A stretch of DNA of 64,000 nt from Eulemur rufifrons. Taxonomy: Eukaryota > Chordata > Mammalia > Primates > Lemuridae. The notes beneath the pieces are model-generated. The model was given only the letters and a program-made list of their open reading frames with translations. It had not been told where the DNA came from and made no database searches. Each line of letters starts with the position of its first letter. Position 1 is the stretch's first letter. A program made the translations under genes and the position numbers. Shown one piece after another: positions 12,718-23,315 of the stretch. The stretch covers positions 15,080,501 through 15,144,500 of the forward strand of contig NC_091000.1 in the NCBI RefSeq assembly GCF_041146395.1, written 5' to 3'.

Positions 12718-12822
12718 GTAGTTTTGATTTAACAGGTGCAGGGTGGGGCCTGAGAGCCTGCATTTCTACCAAGCTCGCAGGTGATGCTGATGTGGATCAT
12801 AATTTGAGTGGCAAAAGAAGAG
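12718..12822. repeat. MER5A-type hAT MITE (partial)
   Basis: 'ggtgcagggtggggcctgagagcctgcatttctaccaagctcgcaggtgatgctgatg' is a close match to the right half of MER5A. The left half is missing. Confidence 0.75.
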
Positions 12823-13275
12823 AATCTTTCGAGAGTTTTCTATTACCATAAAGAGGAGCAATGAAAAAAGGTGGGTGAACAAAGTAACTGGAGGAGGATA
12901 TGGGGTCAAGGGAATTATTTTTAAGATTCGCACCATCACAGCACTGTATGCCCATGAGAGTGACCCAGAGGTGAGAGAGAGGGGAAAAAAAAAGCACAAA
13001 TGGGGGAGAGAGGGGCTAATCGAACATTTCAATGAAGGGGAAGCCCTGCAGAAGCCCTGCAGGGAAGTGCAGGCAGTTCACCCATACGAGGGGGGTGAAG
13101 CTCATGGGTGCAGATGCAGTTGAGAAGGTGGCGGAGCGCATAGCGGGTCCCTCCCAGTTGCTTTATTTCTCAGTGCAGTAAGGTACTTAGCTGATAGGAC
13201 TGGGAAGTAGATGTTAGTGGTCCGAGGAAACAGGGGACAGTTGGAAATAACTGTGAGGAAGTAAATCGACGAAGG
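12823..13275. other. purine-rich unassigned DNA
   Basis: Rich in G and A (for example near 12960-13040), with an imperfect short duplication 'gaagccctgcagaagccctgcag' at about 13038-13060. No gene recognised. Confidence 0.35.
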
Positions 13276-13586
13276 CAGTTGTCTTCAACTCTATCAGACC
13301 AATGACCCGTTTTATAACACATTTTTAACTCTTGCTACTACTGTGAAAATAAAATGATAGTTAATTTAACCTACCTACACACATTTTTAAACCAACAGAA
13401 TGCCCTCACTGTAATACAAAGAAAAAAAAGGAAAATAATTCATAGTAAAATAACATGCATTTTCACATGTAAATGTGCAGGGGTGAGTATACTCTTCTAT
13501 TAATAAGTTAGCAAACCAAAAACATCTCCATAAACTTCGCTAATGCCCCCTAGGGGGCGGTACTGCTCTTGTTGAGAATCCAATTG
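13276..13586. mobile_element. hAT-type non-autonomous DNA transposon
   Basis: Begins cagttgtcttcaactc (13276-13291) and ends gttgagaatccaattg (13571-13586). The ends are inverted and resemble degenerate hAT termini (CAGTGGTTCTCAACY). The right end contains the 14-bp palindrome gccccctagggggc (13545-13558), typical of some hAT ends. I could not see a clear 8-bp target duplication. Confidence 0.55.
13546..13560 (+). promoter_or_regulatory. CTCF-like motif inside a hAT element
   Basis: CCCCCTAGGGGGCGG resembles the CTCF core (CCNNYAGGGGGCGC-like). It is close to palindromic, so it could be read on either strand. Motif resemblance only. Confidence 0.4.
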
Positions 13587-14584
13587 CTTGACATGACTAA
13601 GCGTCCACTGGAGGTTGGTGACTGATTTCATGGGAGACGAGTTAGCACAGTTGCACGTTTTGTTCAGCTGCCTGGATGCAAGCTCCAAGGGGGCGCAGTT
13701 GCATTTAACCAGGCTGGCAGCTTTATTGGGGGAGTAAATGGACTGAAAATGGAGCAAGGAAGTTGAAGGTCCAGGTCCGCAGTTTCTACCTGCAATTCCA
13801 AAATCCCAAAAGAGCTCTGAAAACACAAGTTGGGTGTATGTTTTTTTATCATGTTGTTCAACACTCATTTGGCAATAAAACTCAACCTGAATAGACACAA
13901 AACTATTTACAGCCTTTAGTGATCCCACGTATTTGGAAATAATCATCAGTGTCACTGCAGATGATAATACATAACAAGGCACAAGAACTGCATTATCTTT
14001 CTAAAATTATTTATGTATAAATTTGGAAGTGCATCTGACCTCAGGGTTTGGAATAAAGGCTTACGACCTGTACACATAAGGAAATTAATAAAATGATGGG
14101 CCATGTAATCTAAGGCAGGTCAGATAGGAACCTAGGACATGAGCAGTTAACAAACAGTGAAAAGGTGGAGTCACTGGATTCTAGTCCCTGTAGGGCGGAC
14201 TGTTGGAGGAGAAGTGCTGGCAGTGAGCCAGAAAGATTGGAAGCGAGGGCCACAGAGTTGGATGCTGTTAACTGAGAATCTGAATGGGGTACGGTTACAG
14301 GTGATGGTGAGTTCAGACCATGAGGTAGCTGAGAAGTGAGGCTGCCAAGGCCAGTCTACTGGAAAAACCATCGACGTGCATGTTAGCCTCATGAAGATGA
14401 GTTCTGGGGCACTTAGATGTGATTGCACCAAAGGTAGTGGTGGTCAGCATACTCTGACAACTTCACCTTCCAACGCGAGCTGGGAGGTGTGAGGTATAGG
14501 AAAGGAGAAAGGTCTAGAGCGAGCAATGGGAAAAAGGGAGAACACTTATCCCATAGGGAGCAGTGATGGGAGTGAACAGACAGC
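13587..14584. other. unassigned DNA with a second CTCF-like motif
   Basis: A second CTCF-like motif, CTCCAAGGGGGCGCAG, lies at 13683-13698 in the same orientation as the first. A minus-strand frame of 160 codons (13500-13982) runs across the hAT end and is treated as chance. 14160-14500 may be an old repeat that I cannot name. Confidence 0.35.
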
Positions 14585-14589
14585 AGCCC

Positions 14590-14695
14590 TCATGCCCTTA
14601 GTCCCCTCCCGAAGGCCACACCTGTGAATACCACCACTTTGGGGATGAGATTTCAACACGCGGAGGGACACAAACATTTAGACCATAGCAAGAGT
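14590..14695 (-). repeat. MaLR-type LTR fragment (MST/MLT1-like), minus strand
   Basis: 'cccctcccgaaggccacacctgtgaatacc' and 'gagatttcaacacgcggagggacacaaacatttagaccatagca' match the antisense 5' portion of ERVL-MaLR LTRs. Only about 0.1 kb remains. It is an ancient endogenous-retrovirus-derived remnant with no coding capacity. Confidence 0.7.
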
Positions 14696-15169
14696 CCAGT
14701 CTTAAAAGGAAGAATAGTTCTTGTTAAACTGCCAAAAAATAACATTAACAAATCATTGTCAAAGTCTGAGGAGAATCTTTGGTCTAAAAAAGAGCCTTTA
14801 GACCCTGTACTTAGACCCACCGCTAAATTCTCATAGAGACAATGAACTATGACAATATTTACATGCTTACAGCTTTCTTCTAAAGAGCATAAAAGCTTTT
14901 GAAAATATACAACAGTATGGTGACAACTCTCATTCTTTTCAGCATGAAGTACCAAATAGCTTCCATTTAGATTTAAAAAATAAAAATCACAGTTAAATGT
15001 GGCTTAGTGTCTCCTCTTGAAAATCATACTTCACTAAGATATTAAATTCCAAGTAGAAAACATATATTATTGACTGGTTTTTTTTTAATAGAAACTCTAA
15101 AAATGCATTTTACAAGCTCTTTAAACAATTGACTGAACTTGGAAAAATTAACTTTACCTTTAAATTTTG
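14696..15169. other. unassigned AT-rich DNA
   Basis: No feature recognised. Confidence 0.35.
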
Positions 15170-15340
15170 TGTCTGGATAGCAAGACTTGGGTTCTAAACT
15201 CTGCCCCATAAATTAATACCTGTGTGGCTTTGAATAAGGCATTTGTCATTACTGACTTCCCATTTCCTCATCTATAAAATGGATAATAACAATTCATAAG
15301 GTTGCTACAAAGATCAAACAAGTATGTAAAAAGACATTAT
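15170..15340 (+). repeat. MIR SINE
   Basis: Good MIR match: 'cttgggttctaaactctgcc', 'gtgtggctttgaataaggca', 'atttcctcatctataaaatggataataac', '...aagatcaaacaagtatgtaaa'. Confidence 0.85.
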
Positions 15341-15461
15341 AAATTATAGAAAATAATAATGCAAGAGACTTTTTATGAAAAATACAAGTACGGAGTTTGC
15401 AAAATACCATAACATAATGTAAAATGGTATATTAGACCACAGTGATGCATCTCAAAGAAGT

Positions 15462-15645
15462 AAGCACACTTGGGTTCTAATCTGAGTTTAGTCATTTACC
15501 ACTGTGTAAACTTTCTTTGTGCCTCAGGGTTATCATTTGAAAATGTAAATAAAATTATATTAATAATGGGAATCATAACTATCTTATTAATTTCAAGATA
15601 AAATGAGACCACACATGTAAAGCATTCAATTAATATTAACTAAAT
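15462..15645 (+). repeat. MIR SINE
   Basis: Second MIR 120 bp downstream in the same orientation: 'cttgggttctaatctgag', 'ccactgtgtaaactttctttgtgcctcag', '...aaaatgagaccacacatgtaaagc'. Confidence 0.8.
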
Positions 15646-15775
15646 CAAATAGAGATAGACTGAAGCTCTAAAAATGAAATGATGTTTTAAAAGTTTGAGG
15701 TTAATAAGCATTTATAGATGAAGCATGTTTTCTTGTAATACTTTATTCCTATCCTTCATGAGCTAAAGATTTAAG

Positions 15776-15908
15776 TTTTTTGGGGTTTTTTTGAGACGAG
15801 GTCTCACTATGTTGCCCAGATTAGCTTCTAACTCCTGGGCTCTGGCGATCCTCCTGCCTCAGCCTCCCAAGTAGCTGGGACTATCGGCACATGCCATGTG
15901 CCTGGCAT
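15776..15908 (-). mobile_element. free left Alu monomer (FLAM-like), minus strand
   Basis: 'tttttttgagacgaggtctcactatgttgcccag', then '...cctcccaagtagctgggact...catgtgcctggc' gives a single Alu arm of about 130 bp rather than a dimer. Confidence 0.75.
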
Positions 15909-16527
15909 AGGACCTAAGCTCTTACTGTGGCCTACAAGGAGAGTCTGGCCCTGCATACTTCTCCACACTCCCCTCTTTCTTTCTACTTATTCTTCAAGTC
16001 CTTCCATAATTATTCCCTCTCCTGCCCTCCAAACTTAACTCCTCCTTCAGATTAGGGGAGGCTTCCAAACTTCCAGATTCTTCTGCTATGGGCTCTCATA
16101 ACATCAAATACCTTAGCTTTATTGTACTAACAAGAGCTGCATTTGGACATTCACAAGCCATTAGTTGGCCGACATTCTCTGACTCTGTATTTTAAATCTG
16201 GATATTTTGTTCATCATGAATTTTCACACTAATTTTGATGATTTTTTTAATACCACATTAAAATATTATTAATCTTGATTCTCGAGAGATTTGTTGCTGC
16301 AAACCAGTGAGTGACTTGCCTCACCCTAGTTCCTACCCACAGTTCCGGCCTGCAAACTTCAGGATGCCAGGGATGCATATCCCCAGGCCCAGAACAGCAG
16401 CCTGTCTAGGGGAGAAACTCAAATCTGTGTAGAGTAAATTAATGGGTATTTATGGTTTCTGCATTCTAAGCTTTTTAAGGAAAATGTTGGTTTGTAACAC
16501 AGATAAAACTGTCAAAATACAATTTTT
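15909..16527. other. unassigned DNA
   Basis: No feature recognised. Confidence 0.35.
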
Positions 16528-16541
16528 AAAAAGTGGTTGTA

Positions 16542-16874
16542 GGTCGGGCGCGGTGGCTCACGCCTGTAATCCTAGCACTCTGGGAGGCCGAGGTGGGCGG
16601 ATCGTTTGAGCTCAGAAGTTCGAGACCAGCCTGAGCAAGAGCGAGACCCCATCTCTACTAAAAATAGAAAGAAATTATATGGACAGCTAAAAATATATAT
16701 AGAAAAAATTAGCCGGGCATGGTGGCGCATGCCTGTAGTCCCAGCTACTCGGGAGGCTGAGACAGGAGGATCCCTTGAGCTCAGGAGTTTGAGGTTGCTG
16801 TGAGCTAGGCTGACGCCACGGCACTCACTCTAGCCCGGGCAACAGAGTGAGACTCTGTCTCAAAAAAAAAAAAA
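16542..16874 (+). mobile_element. lemur-type dimeric Alu
   Basis: Full-length dimer starting ggtcgggcgcggtggctca and ending in poly-A. It carries the lemur-type 'aaattatatggacagctaaa' middle segment and 'gctaggctgacgccacggcac' right arm. A perfect 14-bp target duplication, aaaaagtggttgta, flanks it (16528-16541 and 16875-16888). It is a comparatively young insertion. Confidence 0.95.
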
Positions 16875-16888
16875 AAAAAGTGGTTGTA

Positions 16889-18119
16889 ATATTATTGGTA
16901 GAAGAATCACTATGACTGAGATTCCAGCAATCCAAAAGCTTCTGTTTCCATGCCCTACCCTCTTTGTGGTCAATTTTAAAAGGCAGCCATCTTTGTTTCA
17001 CAGTTTAATTGGCCCCCCCAGTTCCTATGGGAGAAACTAAACTTCCCTTGAACTGAGTTCATATGACAACAGATGAGTTCATTCACTTTGGTTTACATCT
17101 TCAGGGCTATGGAAAGAAAAGTTAAATGATAATGGGAGCAAAAATAATTTATTGTAAGAGGTGGAGTGTGAAATGTAAAATTAGATTTTCTAACATGCTG
17201 CCTCCAATTCCCAGACAGAAACACACCCCACCGCAAATCAAGTGACCGGATAGAGTCAGTGATAGGGGAGGAGATCATAAATTAATCTAGTTTATTGTAT
17301 GTGCTGTGTGAATGGCTTAGGGAGTGATAAAAGGGTATTTTCTGATGAATTAGGTTAAAGAAAGGATCTGCAGCTTCAGCTAAGAGAGAGAATGTGTGTG
17401 TGTTTCCATCCAGTGTGGAAAGAGATTTCCAATGGCACTGCCATTTAAAGGGTTGGAAAGAATGATTGCTCAAGAAACCTTGGCACATTGAAGTTATATT
17501 TCTTATTGAATCCCAAATATTAACATTTTTATCAACAAAAGAAAAAAAGAATGGTTTAAACCTGATCTGAGAACTTGCCTCCACCGTTTCTGAAGACTCC
17601 ACAGCAAGGCACCACACAGACCAGAAGGGAAGCTGGTTTTCACCACCATTTCTGCCTTGAGAAACTGGACCTGCAAGTAATACGTTCTAAGGGAAAGAAC
17701 CAAGGAAGCTTTAAGTTCCATTGCAAACGAATGGGGCCCCGCTATGCCTAATGAGGGACCTCGGGGAATAATAAATAGTTTAAATATTTTCCTCACTGAA
17801 AATTATCTTTTATTTTCCAATCTCACAATTGAAAGTTTAGTCAAAAACAGACAAAATAATAATAATAATAATAGAAGTGTAGAGAACTGCTCCCAGAGAT
17901 GGATGGATGGATAGATACGAATCGCAGAAAAGCTTCAAGTCGACATTTAAGAGGCTTTTAAATATTGATTTTGGGGGTGTTTTTAATGGTATGTGTGTAC
18001 TTATCCGAACTATTTAGCGTTGATTGAGCGCTTCTTTCAAAGTGAGTTGTGTTACCTTGAGAGATACGAGCAGTCTTATTAAAGGCTGAAAAATAAAAAC
18101 AAAAACCCACAGTAACAGT
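16889..18119. other. proximal upstream flank of ZFP42
   Basis: No repeats recognised apart from an AAT microsatellite (about 17856-17872) and a short GATG run (about 17900-17917). Minus-strand frames at 17282-17796 show no domain. This is where upstream promoter elements would be expected. I looked for the octamer ATTTGCAT, known from the mouse Zfp42 promoter, in 17800-18500 and did not see it. Confidence 0.4.
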
Positions 18120-18224
18120 TCACCTGCGACTGGGGGCAGGGTGGGGAGGGAAGTGGAGACGGATGGTAAAAACTGCCTGCTCCCCTTGAGTTTTCATCTC
18201 CTCAGTATAGACAGGCTCACCGCC

Positions 18225-18540
18225 GCTTATCTGAGCCGCATACCTTCCCCGGCCGCAGGTGACCGCGCCGGGCGCGGCTCCGGGCAATGCCAGCCACGCC
18301 CTCGTCCCCGCCCTCCGCACACCCGGCCGCGCCTTCGCTCGGGAATTCGAACCTAATCCCGGCTGGGTTCAAACGCGGGTGTAGCCTGATCGGACCGTGT
18401 CCCTCCAGCGGAGGGTGGGCCCGGGGCGCGGCGCGGGGCGGAGCGGAGCCACTGGCATAGGGGCGCGGGCCGCGGCCGCTGCTCTGTGCGCCGGGGAAGA
18501 AATGAAGTAGCAGGTACTCGGGCGCACCGCGGTGGCACTG
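18225..18540 (+). promoter_or_regulatory. ZFP42: CpG-island promoter and probable first exon of ZFP42
   Basis: The densest CpG stretch of the window, with thinner flanks to about 18760. It has GC-box sequence (ggggcgg at 18435-18441) and no TATA box. It lies about 5 kb before the coding exon on the same strand, which fits the known multi-exon ZFP42 gene with non-coding 5' exons. The likely exon 1 ends at the donor CTG|GTAAGT (18540/18541). A minimal upstream ORF, ATG-AAG-TAG, sits at 18502-18510 near its end. A second, weaker donor candidate is CAG|GTACTC at 18513/18514. ZFP42 expression is confined to pluripotent and germ-line cells, and CpG-island methylation of its promoter is known from mouse. 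The transcription start itself is not determined. Confidence 0.65.
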
Positions 18541-18839
18541 GTAAGTCTTGTCTCAGGAAACTTTTTTCCCGATATGTAGGGGAGGGCGGCGGGAGTATTG
18601 AGTTCACTACTTAGAACGTATCGGTCAAGGTCAAAAGGGTCAGAAAACCACAGACGGGCAGAGGCCCAGCGTCCCCGACCCCGGCGGGAGCGGCCTTGGC
18701 CAGCCGACTCCAGCCTCAGACCGCGGGGACCTCTGGCTGCCGCGGGCCACTGGTTTCAAACTCTTCCAACAGGTAGAGGAGGAAAGTATATACGCTTTCA
18801 AGAAAGCGGATGTCTGGTCAAGATTTCCTTGAAGTTGTA

Positions 18840-18935
18840 TTTTTTTTTTTTTATTTGTTGTTCTGGAGACGTGTATTAAACTCCTGGCCTCAGCAATCCT
18901 CCCGCCTCGGCCTCCCATAGCGCAGGGCCAGAGTT
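18840..18935 (-). repeat. short Alu-derived fragment, minus strand
   Basis: Poly-T, then 'ctcctggcctcagcaatcctcccgcctcggcctcccatag': about 90 bp of one Alu arm just downstream of the CpG island. Confidence 0.6.
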
Positions 18936-19979
18936 GCATTTTTTTTTACTTTGTTTCAGAACTTCATGTAAATATATTTCATTATAATATGTGGCTAGGT
19001 CTATTTTACATCAATTTGTTTGAATTATTATCAAGACGGTAGACAGTATCTTCCTTTTCTTTTTCTCTCTACTGATCTCCAGAAAGGACACTACCATCCA
19101 CCCAAATTAGTCCAGCAAAAATCCTAGGATGACTGAGGCCTGATTGCGGTTTCTCTCCCTCACTCCTTTTATCCGGTCCACCAGCAAGTTGGAAGTTGGG
19201 AAGGTTCCTTCTGCAGTTTCCCACCCTGCCGGCTAGGCATCTCTACCGCCACCACCTGCTCCTAACCACCATTCCTGGATTTCCAAGTAGCCTAAAAGAT
19301 TTCCCTGTTTTCACTCTGGGCTTCCTAAATCCCTTCTCCATGCAGCTGCCCTGGTCACCTTTTAACCTAAGCGAGAACGCGCCTGTAATGGTTTCCGTAG
19401 GTCTTAGAATGAAATGCTCAGGGCCCCGGCGCCCGCGGAGTCTGCACTCCGCCCCCCACCTCGTGGCGGACCCCGCACTCCTGGGAGCCCGTGGCCGCAG
19501 CAAACACGGCTTCTTCCCATGCAGCACACCCCTCCTGACCTCCCCTGCAGCCTGCAGCCAAGGCTCTTCCCCCTCTTTCTGTGGCCCGCGCTTTCTTCCT
19601 TTTCGGACCTCCCCGTCCTTGGAGGTCTTTGGGGACATCCATGACAAAGATGGCGTCCCCCGGTATTTCCCTCTCCTGCTCCGGTTGGGTTTCTCTGCAG
19701 AGCGTTTTTCTTAATCTGAAACCATTTTGTTTACCGTACAAACCTCCTCCGTGATAACCAGGGACTTTTGTATCTTTTTCACTGTTCTGTGTTCAGTACC
19801 AAGGACAATGTTCGCTACTAAATACTTGTCAGTTGATTGAATTAGCAAGTGATACGCTCCAGGAAGTACTTCTCTCCCAGTTTCAGAAACATGAAATTAG
19901 GTTAGTCCCATGCCATTAGGTATTCATTTAATATTCCGATTCTGTCCTCAGCCCATGCTTGCCCCGTAAGTTTTCCATG
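18936..19979. other. intronic DNA with second CpG-containing patch
   Basis: About 19370-19700 is GC-rich with moderate CpG content, possibly a shore of the main island or an alternative promoter. Overlapping frames in several phases (for example 19196-19714) follow from the high GC and show no domain. Confidence 0.4.
19647..19657 (+). promoter_or_regulatory. YY1-like site
   Basis: aagatggcgtc matches the YY1 consensus AAGATGGCGGC at 10 of 11 positions. ZFP42 is itself a YY1-derived zinc-finger protein, so the site could be read by YY1 or by a paralogue. Motif match only. Confidence 0.35.
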
Positions 19980-20736
19980 TACAGTCATGTGTTGCATAAC
20001 AGTGTTTTCGATCAAGAAGGGACCACACGTGAGACGGTGGTCCCCTAAGATTATAATGGAGCTGACACCTAGTTACATCTTGATGATCATCCTGCCCCTG
20101 TGCAGGCCTAGGCTAATGCGGGTGTTGAGTCTTCCGTTTTAAACAAAAAAGTTTAAAAAGTATAAAAATGAACAATTTTAAGCATAGAAGTTTATAGAAT
20201 AGGATATAAAGAAAGAATATTTTTGTATAGCTATACAATGTATTTGTGTTTTGAGCTAAATGTTATTAAAAAAGCACTAAAAAAATTTTAAAAGTTTACA
20301 AAGTAAAAATGTTACAATAACCTAAGGTTAATTTATTATAGAAGAAAGAAATTTTTTAAAATAAATTTAGTGTACAGTGTTTATAAAATCTATAGTAGTA
20401 AACAATAATGCCCTAGGCCTTCACATTCATTGACCCCTCACTGACTCACCCAGAGCAACTTTCAGTCTTCCAAGCTCCATTCAGGCTAAGTGCCCTTCCT
20501 ACACTGGCATGCCATTTTTTATATCATATTTTTACTGTAAATTTTCTATGTTTAGATATATTTGGATACATAACTACTTAACCATTGTGTTACATTTTTC
20601 TACAGTATTCAGTACAGTAACATGTTGTACAGGTTTGTAGCCTAGGAGCAATAGGCTATACCATATAGCCTGGATATACCACCCAATAATCCATATCTCA
20701 GAACATATCCCCATCCTTAAGGGACACGTGACTGTA
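19980..20736. mobile_element. 757-bp non-autonomous DNA transposon with TA-flanked inverted repeats
   Basis: Starts tacagtcatgtgttgcat and ends gggacacgtgactgta. The ends are inverted copies (TACAGTCAYGTGT) with TA at both outer edges, as in mariner/Tigger-type elements. The interior is AT-rich, contains 'cctaggagcaataggctataccatatagcc', and has no transposase frame. I recognise the family as a common primate MITE-like element but am not sure of its name. Confidence 0.75.
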
Positions 20737-21254
20737 GTTATTTCCACTAACAGACAATGCTTGTCATATAAGCATATAAGTGGTTATATAAGCATATGTA
20801 TTTATATGACTGGTTATATGACACATCTACTTGTATGATGTTGATATATTGTTATCAAAATTGATGTAAATTATCATTATCAATTTTGTATATCATCCTC
20901 ACAAGCTTGCATATTGTTTCGAGAAATAGAATAATATTCACAGACCTGACCAATAAGAATGTAGCTTAGAAAGGTAAGGGTATACTTGGAACTTGGTAAA
21001 TTCATAAATAAATTTATAAAGAAAATACCTCTCTCCCCTCAATCCTGATCTCTTAGGACATGTCTTTCTAGATAACACCTTGCATCATTCATGGCCATTT
21101 TTATTTTTTTTTAACAGCCCAAAAGAACATAGAATAGCCACCTTTTTGAAACTTTTACACTGTGTGTCTAAAGTCTCAAGATAAATTCTTAGTAAGTTAA
21201 TTTAATAGGTTGGGTGATTAAATCAGATATCACCAGTATGATGACTAAAGCATG
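20737..21254. other. AT-rich intronic DNA with short internal repeats
   Basis: Imperfect repeats of a ggttatataagcatat-like unit at about 20760-20820. Otherwise nothing recognised. Confidence 0.4.
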
Positions 21255-21274
21255 TTCATTATTATTTCATTTCA

Positions 21275-21530
21275 TTAGACAAAGGTACCAAGTACTGGGA
21301 CGTGTGGTGAACAAAACAGAAGAAACCTTGACCCTCATAGAACTTAACAATTCAGCAGGTAAGACAGACTTTGAATAAGCAATACCAGGAGCTCTGATCT
21401 GAATAAAATGGGGAGCTAAAGGAACACTCAGCTTTTAGACTTAAGGGAGCCTGAGAATTTCAGGAAGGCTGCCTGAGGAAATGATGATTGAGCAGGGATA
21501 TGAAGTATACATGGACAAGCCTCTGTGCAC
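21275..21530 (-). repeat. LINE-2 3' end, minus strand
   Basis: 'ggtgaacaaaacagaagaaaccttgaccctcatagaacttaac', then '...gcctgaggaaatgatgattgagcagggatatgaag' follows the antisense L2 3' UTR order. Diverged. Confidence 0.6.
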
Positions 21531-21720
21531 ATGTCATCTACACGCGTATGGGAGGTAAGGGTGGGTAGTATTTTAGTGAGAGGGAAGAGCATGTGCAATT
21601 GATTGATCTGATGCTTTACTGGAGAGAACATTTATTGTGGCTGAATAATGGAAATACAAAAGAGCTGGAAATAGCAAAAGATGAGCTTGGGAGAAATGCA
21701 AGAATCAATTAAATTGCAAT

Positions 21721-21970
21721 TATAGGTTAAGTATTCCTTACCTGCAATGCTTGGGACCAGAGTCTAGGTGTTTTGGATTTCAGATTTTTTTTTTTTGATT
21801 TTGTAATATTTGCAAAATACTTACCTGCTGAGTATCCCAAATCTGAAAATTCAAAACCCAAAATGTTCCAATGAGCATTTTCTTTCAGTGTTATGTTGGC
21901 ACCGAAAAAGTTTAGTATTTTGGAGCATTTCTGTTTTCAGATTTTTTGGATCTGTGATGCTCAACCTATA
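21721..21970. mobile_element. MER2-like Tigger-type DNA transposon
   Basis: Starts tataggttaagtattcctta and ends gatgctcaacctata. Its imperfect inverted ends and 'ttttggatttcagattttt' / 'ttttggagcatttctgttttcagatttt' are typical of the MER2/Tigger group. Internally deleted, no coding capacity. Confidence 0.75.
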
Positions 21971-22610
21971 TTTTAAATGGACTAATTGAGGTAGATGGGC
22001 TTTTGTGTTCAATTCTAGTGATTAGGCTCCAAAAGTGCTAAGATTTTGCTTAGTAAATATACCAGATACAGTCTTCCCATTTTTTTTCACCTTTTAAAAG
22101 GACACAGTAAATAATAACATTGGTAACAGTTAACACATTTATATTATGTATGAGAGATACATTTTAGGAAGAAATTTCAAACTTCCCTTACAGGTTAGAC
22201 ACATTTTATTGTTATTGTATATATTTATTTTTTGTCAAAAGTAAATGGCATGATTATTCTGTTGAGCTGTTATTTTTTAGTATGGCTATTTAAAAGTATT
22301 TTCAAGCTGTTAATTTTCATCCCACTACTTGCACATTTGCCTCTTTTTATAAAGCATATAATTTTTGTTCCTACAGCAATATGTCAGGACAATAAATAAG
22401 GAGATCTTTTATAAGATACACAATTGTAACATTAACCAGAAGGCTCTTAGAAAAGCAGCAATAACATATTTGTGCTATAACTTTTTTAATGTTGCTTTTT
22501 GATTTTTAAGGAAATGATGGAAAATGATTCCAGGGCCAAACCACCCGTGCCTTTATTTTTGCTTGTACTCATAAGAGTTGGGAATGTATCTTATTCTCTG
22601 GATCCCCATC
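21971..22610. other. unassigned AT-rich intronic DNA
   Basis: No feature recognised. Confidence 0.35.
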
Positions 22611-22618
22611 TTCTAGAA

Positions 22619-22813
22619 CAATGGGTGGGCACACTATAGCCCGTGGGCCAAATCCAGCCTCCACCTGTTTTATTGAACACAGCCAACCTTGGTCCTTTAT
22701 GTGTTGACTGACTGCTTTGGGGCTGCAACAGCAGAGCTGAATAGTTTCAGCAGAGATCATAGGGCCCACAAAGCTTAAATCCGGCTTTTTACAGAAAAAG
22801 TGTGCCAACCCTG
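22619..22813. mobile_element. hAT-Charlie-type MITE
   Basis: caatgggtgggcacactatagcccg ... ttttacagaaaaagtgtgccaaccctg, with inverted termini. It is flanked by an 8-bp target duplication with one mismatch (ttctagaa 22611-22618, gtctagaa 22814-22821), the size expected for hAT. Same family as the copy at about 47076-47295. Confidence 0.85.
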
Positions 22814-22884
22814 GTCTAGAAAAGTATGTGGCATGTAGCAGGATCCAACATAGACTTGTAGAATGAATAGAAAGGTAATAAAAT

Positions 22885-22985
22885 AACACTAGCTCACATA
22901 AGTGTTCGGCATTTGCTATGTGCTATGATCTGTGCAAAGCACATTGTGTGCATTGTTTTAATTTCATAGCAATATTGCATAAAAC
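22885..22985. repeat. MIR-like remnant
   Basis: 'catttgctatgtgctatgatctgtgcaaagcac' followed by 'tttaatttcatagcaat' resembles a MIR or MIR3 arm in antisense. Weak. Confidence 0.4.
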
Positions 22986-23024
22986 AGGCATATTTTGCTC
23001 CCTTACCCCCTTTAGGTTTTTAAT

Positions 23025-23315
23025 CAACATCCACTAGCCACCTCAGTGAAGGTTTGCCTGAGTGCCCTATGTAAAATTGCAAACTCCTACTTTCTACCAG
23101 CCCCTTCACTTACTCTGTAGCACTTAATCACCTTATAACATGTGACTTCCATTGCTTATTTATTTTATATGCTGATGAGTATGTCTGCTCCATGGAGGCA
23201 TAGGTGGATGTTTGTATGTCTGTTACCGGACGTTTCACAAGTAATGTGCAGCCTAGAGTAGGGCTAGCACGTAGTACGTGCCCAATAAATGTTCGGTGAT
23301 CAGTTAGAGAGGTCA
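23025..23315 (+). repeat. LINE-2 3' end
   Basis: 'agcacttaatcacctt', 'ctgctccatggaggcataggtgg', 'agggctagcacgtagtacgtgcccaataaatgttcggtgatcag' match L2 3' UTR order on the plus strand. It lies 215 bp before the coding exon. Confidence 0.7.

Noticed and set aside
13500..13982. 160-codon minus-strand frame
   Set aside because: It crosses the end of a hAT element into unrelated flank and has no domain. The motifs in it (CTCF-like) are more interesting than the frame.
17800..18500. Octamer ATTTGCAT expected from the mouse Zfp42 proximal promoter
   Set aside because: I did not find a perfect octamer in this interval on either strand by eye.
19196..19741. Long overlapping frames on both strands (up to 172 codons)
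   Set aside because: They occur in several phases at once in a GC-rich patch, as expected from few A/T-rich stop codons. No domain is visible.
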